DNA of 5,067 nt from Solirubrobacteraceae bacterium. Lineage in GTDB: Bacteria; Actinomycetota; Thermoleophilia; Solirubrobacterales; Solirubrobacteraceae. The position numbers were made by a program, and so were the translations under genes. Shown here in pieces: positions 1 through 5,067 of this stretch. The notes below the pieces were generated by a model. It searched no databases. It saw only the letters and a program-made list of their open reading frames with translations, and was not told the origin of the DNA. The stretch's first letter is position 1; the number at the start of each line of letters is the position of its first letter. Where the stretch lies: positions 1-5,067 of the forward strand of contig JASHYF010000005.1 in assembly GCA_030043235.1 (NCBI GenBank), written 5' to 3'.

Positions 1-21
1 GCCGCCGGCTTCGCCGCGCGC

Positions 22-1179
22 GTGGCCGATCAGGAGGAGCGGCTGCTGTCGCCGCTGGCCGCTCGCTCCTACCCGGCGCTGCGCGCGCGCGAGGAGCGGG
101 ACTGCTCGCTGCGCACGCCCTTCCAGCGCGACCGCGACCGGATCGTGCACTGCAAGGCGTTTCGCCGGCTCACGCACAAGACGCAGGTGTTCGTGGCTCC
201 GCGCGGCGACCACTACCGCACGCGGCTCACGCACACGCTGGAGGTGACCACGATCTCGCGCACGGTCGCGCGCGCGCTGCGCCTGAACGAGGACCTCGTG
301 GAGGCGATCGGCCTCGGCCACGACCTCGGCCACCCGCCGTTCGGCCACATCGGCGAGGAGGTCCTGGACGCGTGCTCGAAAGCGCGCTTCGGGCGCGACT
401 TCCGCCACTACGAGCACTCGCTGCGGATCGTCGAGCAACTGGAACCGGCGCCGAGGAGCGACGGCCGGCCGGCGGGCGCGGGGCTGAACCTCACGGAGCA
501 GGTGCGCGACGGCATCGCCCGCCACTCCAGCCGCGCGCCGCTGCCGCGCACGCTGGAGGGCCGCATCGTGCGGGTGATCGACCGCGTGGCGTACATCAAC
601 CACGACATCGACGACGCCGTGCGCGCGGGGCTGCTCAGCGAGAGCGAGCTGCCGCGCGAGCCGATCGCGGTGCTCGGCGCGAGCGGCTCGGCGCGCATCG
701 ATGCGCTGGTGCACGACATGGTCGAGCACTCCGAGCGCGCGGGGGACATCGTGCAGGGGCCGCTCGCGGGGCCGGCGATGAGCGAGCTGCGCGAGTTCAT
801 GTTCGAGCGCGTGTACCTCGGCCCGGCGGTGCGCGCGGAGCACGCGCGCATCGCCGAGGTCGTGCGCGGGCTGTTCGAGCACTACGTCGAGCACCCGGAG
901 CTGCTGCCGCCGGCTCCCGGCGCGATCGCGCGCGAGACGGCGTCGCCGAGTCCCCGCGGCGCCGCACGCGAGACGGGCGCCCGTATCGCGGATAACGAGC
1001 GCGAGCTCGCGCAGCGCGTGACCGACTACCTGGCGGGCATGACCGACCGCTACTGCATCGGCGCGTACACCGAGCTCCAGGTGCCGCACCCCCTTCGGGA
1101 GCACGGGGCGGGCGGGCAGGCAGACATGGGCACCCCCCATTCCGGGGGGCAGGCAGGCAGGCAGGCGTTCGCGCGCTAG
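22..1179 (+). CDS. dgt: Deoxyguanosinetriphosphate triphosphohydrolase (HD-domain dGTPase)
   Basis: This cytoplasmic metal-dependent enzyme hydrolyses dGTP (and in many relatives other dNTPs) to the deoxynucleoside and triphosphate, trimming the dNTP pool. The N-terminal signature RTPFQRDRDRIVHCKAFRRL (residues 31-50) is typical of the family. The HD metal site is visible as H71 (RLTHTLEV), H100-D101 (GHDLGHPPFGH) and D187 in IDRVAYINHDIDD. The family's C-terminal helix is seen at 333-355 (DYLAGMTDRYCIGAYTEL). Residues 297-325 form a low-complexity loop with a repeated ARET. Residues from about 357 to the stop come from a GGCA-rich repeat tract and do not resemble the enzyme. The GTG at 22 is the first start in the window, but it has no clear Shine-Dalgarno and the frame is open to the left edge, so the true start may lie upstream. 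The stop is one base before dnaG, which implies an operon. Function is confident; both termini are less so. Confidence 0.93.
   Translation: MADQEERLLSPLAARSYPALRAREERDCSLRTPFQRDRDRIVHCKAFRRLTHKTQVFVAPRGDHYRTRLTHTLEVTTISRTVARALRLNEDLVEAIGLGHDLGHPPFGHIGEEVLDACSKARFGRDFRHYEHSLRIVEQLEPAPRSDGRPAGAGLNLTEQVRDGIARHSSRAPLPRTLEGRIVRVIDRVAYINHDIDDAVRAGLLSESELPREPIAVLGASGSARIDALVHDMVEHSERAGDIVQGPLAGPAMSELREFMFERVYLGPAVRAEHARIAEVVRGLFEHYVEHPELLPPAPGAIARETASPSPRGAARETGARIADNERELAQRVTDYLAGMTDRYCIGAYTELQVPHPLREHGAGGQADMGTPHSGGQAGRQAFAR
1105..1166 (+). repeat. G-rich, hairpin-forming GGCA repeat tract at the dgt/dnaG junction
   Basis: Three G-runs (1105-1108, 1110-1112, 1114-1116) lead into GGCAGGCAG. Two overlapping inverted repeats follow: ATGGG (1126-1130) pairs with CCCAT (1136-1140), and CCCCCC (1133-1138) pairs with GGGGGG (1144-1149) across the loop ATTCC. 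Then come 4.75 copies of GGCA (1148-1166). The two hairpins share bases 1136-1138 and cannot form together. The tract is in frame and supplies most of the last ~25 dgt residues, ending 14 bases before the dnaG GTG. It looks like a REP-like interspersed element or expanded simple repeat that entered the 3' end of dgt. No second copy occurs in this window, so that is inference. Confidence 0.6.
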
Positions 1180-1180
1180 C

Positions 1181-3031
1181 GTGCCGGGCGTGGCGCTGTA
1201 CACGAAGGAGTCGAGAGACCGCGTGCGCGACGCGGTCGACTTCCTCGAGCTCGTGTCCGCGCGCACGGAGCTGCGCCGGGCGGGCCCGGCTCGCTACGAG
1301 GGCCTGTGCCCGTTCCACGACGAGCGCACGCCGTCCTTCGGGATCGACCCGCTGCAGAAGGTGTACTACTGCTTCGGCTGCCAGGCCTCCGGCGACGTGT
1401 TCACGTTCGTGCAGGACACCGAGGGCGTGGACTTCAAGGGCGCGCTCGAGCTGCTCGCCGAACGCTACGGCGTGGAGCTCCAGCGCGAACAGGAGGACCC
1501 GCGCGCGCAAGAGCGCCGCAGGCGCAGGGAGCGGCTGCTCGAGCTGCTCGACCGCACCGCCGGCTACTACCAGCGCTACCTGTGGGAGTCCAGCGAGGCC
1601 GCCCGCGCGCGCGAGTACCTGGAGGGCCGCGGCCTGGGGGAGGAGATCCTGCGCGAGTTCCGCGTGGGCTACGCGCCGAGCGCATGGGACCGCGTGCTCG
1701 GCGCCTCGCGCCGCGGCGGGTTCTCCGAGCAGGAGCTCTACGCCACCGGCCTCGCGCAGCGCTCCAAGGAGAACGGCCGCCCGTACGACCGCTTCCGCTC
1801 GCGCATCATGTTCCCGCTCGCCGACGTGCGCGGGCGCGTGCTCGGCTTCGGCGCGCGCGCGATGCGCGAGGAGCAGCGCCCGAAGTACCTCAACACCTCC
1901 GACAACGACGTCTACCACAAGGGCCTGCACCTGTACGGTGGGGACCTCGCGCGGGCGCACGCCACGCGCGCGGGCGAGGCGATCGTGTGCGAGGGCTACA
2001 CCGACACGATCGCGCTGCACCAGGCCGGCATGCGCAACGCGGTGGGCCTGATGGGCACCGCGCTCACCGGCGAGCAGGTGGGCGAGCTCGCGCGCATGGT
2101 GCACACGGTGCTGCTCGCGCTCGACGCCGACAGCTCCGGGCAGGAGGCGATGCTGCGCGCCTCCAGCCTCGCCGCCAGGCGCAGGCTGGAGCTGCGCGTG
2201 GTGCCGCTGCCCGCGGGCAAGGACCCCGCGGAGCTGATCCAGCGCGAGGGTCCGGAGGCGATGCGCGCCGCGGTCGCGCGCTCGGTCCCGTTCGTGCGCT
2301 TCCGCGTCGAGCACGTGCTCGCCGAGGGCGACGACTCGAGCCCGGAGGGCCGCGACCGCATGATCGAGGAGCTGCGCCCGGTGTTCGCCACGCTGCCCCC
2401 GAGCGCCATGCGCATGGAGCTCACGCGCATCGTGTCCGAGCGGCTCGCGCTGCCCGAGAGCGTCGCCGGGCAGATGCTCGCCGCGGTCGGCGGCGCAGGC
2501 AGAGCTTCGACTGGCGGGGCGCGTCGCGCGAACGGGGCTGGCGCCCGACCCGATCGCCCCCCGGCTGCCGGGACACGCGCGTCGGACGCCGCCCACACTC
2601 TGTCCGGGCGGGAGGAGTCCGAGCGGGCGTTCCTCGCGCTGTGCATCGCCTCGCCGGCGGAGGGGACGGCGGCGCTGGAGAACTTGGATGTGGATGAGCA
2701 CTTCTCCAGCGAGCTGCTGCGCCGCGCTGTCAGGCGCCTGCGTGAGGTCGGGCTGGCCGAGCCGATGGCCGGCGAGGACGGCGATGAGGAGCTCAAGCGC
2801 CTGCTGGCGGAGCTGGTGGTGAAAGCCGGCCGGGAGACGTCCAGGCCGACGATGCTGGAGGCTCAGCGGCTGCAGCTCGAGCTGGCCTACATCGACCGTC
2901 AGATCCAGCGTGCGCGTACGCGCGAGAGCGGCGACGTGAGCGCGCTGGCGGGCCGCCGCGCGCAGGTCAAGCGCGAGTTCGACCGCGCGTACGGGCGGGT
3001 GCTGGAAGAGACGGGGGACAGGCCGGGCTGA
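1181..3031 (+). CDS. dnaG: DNA primase DnaG
   Basis: This primase synthesises the short RNA primers used by the replicative polymerase and works with DnaB helicase at the fork. At 616 residues it has normal family length. The CHC2 zinc-binding domain is intact: C43 and H46 (CPFH), then C64 and C67 (CFGC), with 17 residues between the pairs. The catalytic core carries GRVLGFGARAM (218-228) and KYLNTS...HKGLHLYG (235-253). The TOPRIM part has the metal-binding E271 (CEGYTD) and D315/D317 (LALDADSSG), followed by GKDPAELI (346-353). A Gly/Ala/Arg-rich linker (about 436-475) leads to a helical C-terminal domain (about 478-616), the usual DnaB-contacting part. The GTG at 1181 is one base after the dgt stop with no good Shine-Dalgarno in the usual place, so translational coupling to dgt is likely. 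A second in-frame GTG at 1190 is an alternative start. The first ~20 residues align with the normal primase N-terminus, so little is missing or added. Confidence 0.97.
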   Translation: MPGVALYTKESRDRVRDAVDFLELVSARTELRRAGPARYEGLCPFHDERTPSFGIDPLQKVYYCFGCQASGDVFTFVQDTEGVDFKGALELLAERYGVELQREQEDPRAQERRRRRERLLELLDRTAGYYQRYLWESSEAARAREYLEGRGLGEEILREFRVGYAPSAWDRVLGASRRGGFSEQELYATGLAQRSKENGRPYDRFRSRIMFPLADVRGRVLGFGARAMREEQRPKYLNTSDNDVYHKGLHLYGGDLARAHATRAGEAIVCEGYTDTIALHQAGMRNAVGLMGTALTGEQVGELARMVHTVLLALDADSSGQEAMLRASSLAARRRLELRVVPLPAGKDPAELIQREGPEAMRAAVARSVPFVRFRVEHVLAEGDDSSPEGRDRMIEELRPVFATLPPSAMRMELTRIVSERLALPESVAGQMLAAVGGAGRASTGGARRANGAGARPDRPPAAGTRASDAAHTLSGREESERAFLALCIASPAEGTAALENLDVDEHFSSELLRRAVRRLREVGLAEPMAGEDGDEELKRLLAELVVKAGRETSRPTMLEAQRLQLELAYIDRQIQRARTRESGDVSALAGRRAQVKREFDRAYGRVLEETGDRPG

Positions 3032-3052
3032 GGGTCGTAGAAGTCACGCAGT

Positions 3053-3070
3053 TGGCACAGCACTGGCACA
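3053..3070. repeat. Direct repeat TGGCACA, 11-base period
   Basis: TGGCACA occurs at 3053-3059 and 3064-3070, separated by GCAC, so the copies sit about one helical turn apart just upstream of the LexA-type palindrome. The spacing would suit a protein binding one face of the helix. The copies are short and chance is possible. The first copy overlaps TTGGCA (3052-3057), which could serve as a weak -35, but no good -10 sits 16-18 bases downstream. Confidence 0.3.
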
Positions 3071-3073
3071 CAA

Positions 3074-3089
3074 ACGAACGAATGTTCGT
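3074..3089. promoter_or_regulatory. Putative LexA (SOS) operator
   Basis: ACGAAC-GAAT-GTTCGT is a perfect 16-base palindrome around a four-base centre. Its core CGAAC-N4-GTTCG matches the LexA/DinR box known from Gram-positive bacteria and actinobacteria. It lies 35 bases before the ATG at 3125 (26 before the alternative ATG at 3116), as expected for an operator over a promoter. The first gene downstream is the broken HTH-HNH gene, so the site would have placed that gene under DNA-damage control. The match is seen directly; binding by LexA is inferred. Confidence 0.65.
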
Positions 3090-3124
3090 GCGTCCCGTCC
3101 CATGCGCTGACGACAATGAGATGC

Positions 3125-3220
3125 ATGGACCGGGCGTCGTTGCAGCAGTTGCTGGCCCAAGGATTGTCGCTCGCTGAGATCGGCAGGAGGTTCGACCTGC
3201 ACGAAGCGACGGTCGGCTAG
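3125..3220 (+). pseudogene. N-terminal helix-turn-helix fragment of a broken HTH-HNH nuclease gene
   Basis: The frame from the ATG at 3125 reads MDRASLQQLLAQGLSLAEIG, then RRFDLHEATVG and a TAG stop at 3218-3220: 31 residues. The stretch LSLAEIGRRFDLHEATVG has the pattern of a resolvase/Hin-type helix-turn-helix (two short helices with AEIGRRF as the first). From memory, actinobacterial HNH proteins begin this way and continue through a second HTH and a zinc knuckle before the nuclease part. Here the second HTH and first half of the knuckle are absent, and the reading frame changes within a few bases of the stop. An in-frame ATG at 3116 is an alternative start. No strong Shine-Dalgarno is seen. 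A short free HTH peptide could still be made, but loss of function is more likely. Confidence 0.6.
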
Positions 3221-3284
3221 GGGCCGCGGCTACTATCGGTGCAAGAGATGTCGCCAAGATCGCGTTGCTCAGCGCAGGCGGAAG

Positions 3285-3548
3285 ATGAAGCTCATTCTCG
3301 TGGCGGAGGCGGGGGGTCGGTGCGCGCTGTGCGGGTATGACCGCTGTGTGTCGGCGCTGCACTTCCATCATCTCGATCCAAGCAGCAAGCGCTTCCATCT
3401 CAGCATGCAGGGAGCGACGCGCGCACTGGCGGCCGCGCGGGCCGAGATGGCGAAGTGTGTGCTGCTGTGCGCGAACTGTCATGCGGAGGTCGAGGCGGGT
3501 CTCGCAACGCTGCCCCCGCCGGACACAACTCGCTGCAGCGTCGCCTAG
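3285..3548 (+). CDS. HNH endonuclease domain protein, probable C-terminal remnant
   Basis: The 87 codons encode a recognisable HNH nuclease fold: a CALC knuckle (C13, C16), the LHFHHLDPSSKRF segment with H28/H29, and CVLLCANCHAEVE with C62, C65, N64 and H66. Such domains bind zinc plus a catalytic metal and cut DNA. Homology extends upstream of the ATG at 3285: the same frame from about 3222 reads GRGYYRCKRCRQDRVAQRRR, a zinc-ribbon half and basic stretch, with no ATG or GTG start before the in-frame TGA at 3117. The ATG at 3285 is therefore an internal methionine that a gene caller would choose, not the ancestral start. The matching HTH part lies upstream in another frame (3125-3220). Nuclease residues look intact, so a short active protein cannot be excluded, but a pseudogene 3' portion is the better reading. 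The stop TAG overlaps a -10-like box of the following tRNA. Confidence 0.7.
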   Translation: MKLILVAEAGGRCALCGYDRCVSALHFHHLDPSSKRFHLSMQGATRALAAARAEMAKCVLLCANCHAEVEAGLATLPPPDTTRCSVA

Positions 3549-3551
3549 AAT
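3546..3551 (+). promoter_or_regulatory. Probable -10 element of the tRNA-Asn promoter
   Basis: TAGAAT matches the TANNNT consensus at five of six positions of TATAAT and stands out in GC-rich DNA. It ends 11 bases before the mature tRNA 5' end, which would place transcription start about 5 bases ahead of the tRNA. Its first three bases are the HNH stop codon. The -35 region is poor: GACACA at 3522-3527 (18-base spacing) is the best candidate. Confidence 0.45.
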
Positions 3552-3562
3552 CTTGCAGACGA

Positions 3563-3635
3563 TCCGGGGCAGCTCGACTGGCCGAGCGCTCGACTGTTAA
3601 TCGAGAGGTTGTGGGTTCGAGCCCCACCCCCGGAG
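3563..3635 (+). tRNA. tRNA-Asn (anticodon GTT)
   Basis: A complete 73-base cloverleaf folds by eye. Acceptor TCCGGGG (3563-3569) pairs with CCCCGGA (3628-3634), with discriminator G at 3635. The D stem is GCTC/GAGC (3572-3575, 3584-3587). The anticodon stem CTCGA/TCGAG encloses the loop CTGTTAA with anticodon GTT at 3596-3598. The variable loop is AGGTT. T stem GTGGG/CCCAC encloses TTCGAGC. CCA is not encoded (TGA follows), as is common in actinobacteria. Discriminator G, GTT and the loop sequence fit asparagine. Oddities: position 8 is C instead of the near-universal T, position 14 is G instead of A, and position 21 is C instead of A. G14 and C21 could extend the D stem to five pairs. All stems are perfect, so this is probably a working gene. 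Confidence 0.93.
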
Positions 3636-3647
3636 TGAACGCTGTGA

Positions 3648-3666
3648 CAACGGCTCTACGCCGTTG
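3648..3666 (+). terminator. Possible tRNA terminator hairpin
   Basis: CAACGGC (3648-3654) pairs perfectly with GCCGTTG (3660-3666) over the loop TCTAC, 13 bases after the tRNA. No T-run follows on either strand, so it is not a classic intrinsic terminator. In high-GC actinobacteria such hairpins are sometimes proposed as terminators or processing barriers. The same bases form the end of the minus-strand coding remnant, so the palindrome may be incidental. Confidence 0.35.
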
Positions 3667-3779
3667 CGGAGCGGGCCAGTACGGAACATGGAGGCGACGG
3701 CCTCGGTCAGCGTGGCGCTGATGGAGAGCCGGTCGCCGGCCCTGTCGTAGACGACGCGAAGGTCGTCGAACAGGGATGC
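3648..3779 (-). pseudogene. Orphan coding remnant, C-terminal fragment of an unidentified protein
   Basis: Read on the minus strand from 3779, 44 codons give ASLFDDLRVVYDRAG, then DRLSISATLTEAVASM, then a tail FRTGPLRNGVEPL. G+C at codon positions 1, 2 and 3 is 29/44, 22/44 and 39/44, the pattern of a real high-GC gene. The frame has no start of its own: upstream it passes into the MFS gene in a different frame. Downstream it runs on and stops at TAA in the tRNA-Asn anticodon loop (3597-3599). I do not recognise the protein. The position, with a 3' end running into a tRNA, is typical of integrase or recombinase genes at a tRNA attachment site, and such a tail is my best guess, but the residues alone do not prove it. 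The other possibility is a small nonconserved extension from a rearranged neighbour. Confidence 0.45.
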
Positions 3780-3796
3780 CGGGGGGCCTCTCGACG
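3764..3796 (-). terminator. Possible terminator hairpin after the MFS gene
   Basis: CGTCGA (3764-3769) is the exact complement of TCGACG (3791-3796). Inside, AGG (3771-3773 region) can pair with CCT (3787-3789) around a G-rich loop. The hairpin starts directly after the MFS stop codon on the minus strand. There is no T-run, and it overlaps the coding remnant, so the assignment is tentative. Confidence 0.3.
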
Positions 3797-5035
3797 CTAG
3801 GCCTCGACGGCTTCCGGGGTCGGGCTGGGCGCGGGAGTGCTCGTGAAGTTGCGGACGGCCGGCATCGCGAGCACGGCGAGTGTGAGGAGGACGACGAGGG
3901 CGGCCGCTGAGTAAAGGGTCGTGGAGATGCCGATGGCGACCGCTATCGGGCCGGCTAGGACCAGGCCGATCGGTTTGAGCGCGTAGGTGCCGAGGTGATC
4001 CCAGGAGCTCACGCGTGACAGCTCGCCCGCCGGGACCTCGCGCTGCACGGCTGTGAACCAGAAGACGTTGAAGAGTGTCCCGGCTAGGCCGGAGAGGAGA
4101 GCGAATCCGATGATCGGCGCAAGTGGGCCGCCGTGTCCGAGCAGCAGAAGCATTGCGGGCTCGCCCATGAGGCAAAGCAGGAAGCCGCAGCGGATCGGAT
4201 AGCGCGGGCGCCATCGCAGTCCGACGGCGCCACCGATCATCGCGCCGACGCCCGAGGTCGTCAGGATCGCGGCCCAGGCGCCCGCGCCTCCGAGGTGGAC
4301 TTTGGCGACCTCGGGTCCCAACACGATCAGCGGGGCCGTGACCATTGTCATGATGAGCGTGAGAGACGCGACGCTTGTCCATAGCCACGTACGTGAGCGA
4401 AATGCTTGCCAGCCCTCGCGCAATTCTGCGATCGTCCGGCGTCGGCGCGGCAGGGCGATCGGTGCCAGTCGCATCATTCCCAGCGACGTGGCGCTGACGA
4501 GGAACGCCGCCGCGTCGGCCGCGAGCCCCCATCCCGCGCCGGCGGTGACGACGAACACGCCGCCGAGCGCGGGTCCGATGACTTCTGCGAGGTTTTCGCT
4601 GATCCCCATCAGCGCGTTGGCCTGTTGGACGTGATCGGCCGCAACGGTCTGAGGGACGAGTCCGGTGGAGGCGGGGCCGAAGAACGCTCTCGCCGCGCCG
4701 TAGACGGCTTGCAGGCTCGCCAGCTCCCACACGTGGGCGGTGCCGGCCAACAGCAACGCCGCGCTGGCTCCCTGGACCCCGGTTCTGATGAGATCGGAGT
4801 AGAGCATCACCGACTGGCGCGAGAGGCGATCCGACCACACCCCGCCGGCTAGAACCAGCAGCACCAGCGGCAAGCTCTGGGCCGCCAGGACTAGACCCAG
4901 ATCCTTGACCGAGCCGGTCAGGTCCAGCACCGCGAACGCCAACGCCACGGGGGCGATGCCGTCTCCGATCGAGGAGACGCCCTGGCCGACGAACAGCAGG
5001 CGAAACGACCGGTGGCTCAGTGCCTCGCTGCGCAT
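3797..5035 (-). CDS. MFS transporter, probable drug or small-molecule exporter (EntS/MFS_3-like)
   Basis: This 412-residue inner-membrane protein belongs to the major facilitator superfamily and resembles the MFS_3/enterobactin-exporter group of proton-driven efflux pumps. Hydrophobic stretches suggest 12 membrane segments, roughly at 11-38, 46-66, 76-98, 104-125, 147-165, 170-190, 218-240, 252-272, 283-300, 305-327, 351-370 and 373-392. The cytoplasmic loop between segments 2 and 3 carries the motif-A-like GGVWSDRLSRQ (64-74, with D69 and R73). A basic central loop (PRRRRTIAELREGWQAF, 196-212) separates the two six-helix halves. The C-terminus is a Pro/Thr-rich tail (FTSTPAPSPTPEAVEA). The ATG is the only reasonable start, since an in-frame TAG lies three codons upstream, but no Shine-Dalgarno precedes it, so a leaderless transcript is possible. 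Substrate cannot be read from sequence. The gene is convergent with the tRNA and has no partner in the window. Confidence 0.88.
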   Translation of the reverse strand: MRSEALSHRSFRLLFVGQGVSSIGDGIAPVALAFAVLDLTGSVKDLGLVLAAQSLPLVLLVLAGGVWSDRLSRQSVMLYSDLIRTGVQGASAALLLAGTAHVWELASLQAVYGAARAFFGPASTGLVPQTVAADHVQQANALMGISENLAEVIGPALGGVFVVTAGAGWGLAADAAAFLVSATSLGMMRLAPIALPRRRRTIAELREGWQAFRSRTWLWTSVASLTLIMTMVTAPLIVLGPEVAKVHLGGAGAWAAILTTSGVGAMIGGAVGLRWRPRYPIRCGFLLCLMGEPAMLLLLGHGGPLAPIIGFALLSGLAGTLFNVFWFTAVQREVPAGELSRVSSWDHLGTYALKPIGLVLAGPIAVAIGISTTLYSAAALVVLLTLAVLAMPAVRNFTSTPAPSPTPEAVEA

Positions 5036-5067
5036 CGAATGGAGCTATGGCTGCTCCACGAGCCGCG

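Noticed and set aside
1105..1130. G-quadruplex in the G-runs of the dgt tail
   Set aside because: Three runs are closely spaced, but the fourth (1128-1130) is 11 bases away, beyond the usual loop limit. A long-loop form is possible but weak, and hairpins explain the tract better.
1306..2697. Long plus-strand open frame inside dnaG
   Set aside because: It is a shifted reading of dnaG, extremely Arg/Ala-rich and without family features, while the overlapping frame carries all primase motifs.
797..2701. Very long minus-strand open frame opposite dgt and dnaG, 634 codons
   Set aside because: It is rich in Arg, Ala, His and Leu in the way of antisense frames in GC-rich DNA, has no recognisable domain, and lies fully opposite two well-identified genes.
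3053..3068. Sigma-54-like -24/-12 promoter, TGGCAC followed by TGGCA
   Set aside because: The GG and GC pairs have the right spacing, but the -12 box has TGGC for TTGC. Sigma-54 is rare in actinobacteria, and the match is explained equally well by the TGGCACA direct repeat.
3750..3767. Hairpin GACGAC/GTCGTC in the spacer
   Set aside because: It lies inside the minus-strand coding remnant, has no T-run, and short GAC/GTC palindromes are common in GC-rich coding DNA.
3597..4838. 413-codon minus-strand frame covering most of the MFS gene, the spacer and part of the tRNA
   Set aside because: Over 3797-4838 it is an Arg/Pro-rich shadow of the MFS gene. Only its last part, 3648-3779, has a true coding profile and is reported separately as a remnant.
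5039..5067. Possible divergent gene starting at ATG 5047 (or 5039) on the plus strand
   Set aside because: Only 7-9 codons are visible. GGAG at 5041-5044 is too close to the ATG at 5047 for a Shine-Dalgarno, and two frames compete. A divergent regulator is plausible next to an exporter but cannot be supported here.

Overview
The window is high-GC bacterial DNA. A dgt-dnaG gene pair is a common actinobacterial arrangement. The HNH protein fragment after dnaG resembles, from memory, a protein family frequent in Thermoleophilia (Solirubrobacterales and relatives). I therefore infer an actinobacterium, probably of that class, but no marker here proves it.

Layout. Positions 22-1179 (+) encode a dGTP triphosphohydrolase of the HD superfamily (dgt). 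One base after its stop, 1181-3031 (+) encodes the replicative primase DnaG, complete with zinc-binding, TOPRIM-containing and C-terminal domains. The two form a tight operon linking dNTP pool control with replication priming. The last ~25 codons of dgt are a low-complexity, hairpin-forming, GGCA-repeat tract that looks like an inserted repeat element rather than enzyme sequence.

From 3032 the window changes character: short, damaged or weakly supported elements and visibly less extreme GC. A perfect LexA-type (SOS) palindrome at 3074-3089 lies upstream of a gene for a helix-turn-helix plus HNH nuclease. That gene is broken: its N-terminal 31 codons (3125-3220) end at a stop, and the zinc-ribbon/HNH part continues in another frame (about 3222-3548). 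The middle of the protein appears to be missing. A tRNA-Asn (GTT) follows at 3563-3635, with a -10-like element overlapping the HNH stop codon. The tRNA is well folded but has an unusual core (C8, G14 and C21 in place of U8, A14 and A21).

Between the tRNA and the last gene, the minus strand (about 3648-3779) shows a strong coding signature with no start of its own. It looks like the tail of a lost protein ending against the tRNA, as integrase genes often do. The window ends with a complete minus-strand MFS exporter (3797-5035), convergent with the tRNA.

Interpretation: a conserved housekeeping operon (dgt-dnaG) is followed by a small, scarred, variable segment around a tRNA gene. The most interesting points are the SOS operator in front of the HNH gene, that gene's internal collapse, the coding remnant beside the tRNA, the coordinated tRNA core substitutions, and the alternative hairpins at the dgt/dnaG junction. 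No complete new multi-gene system is visible.
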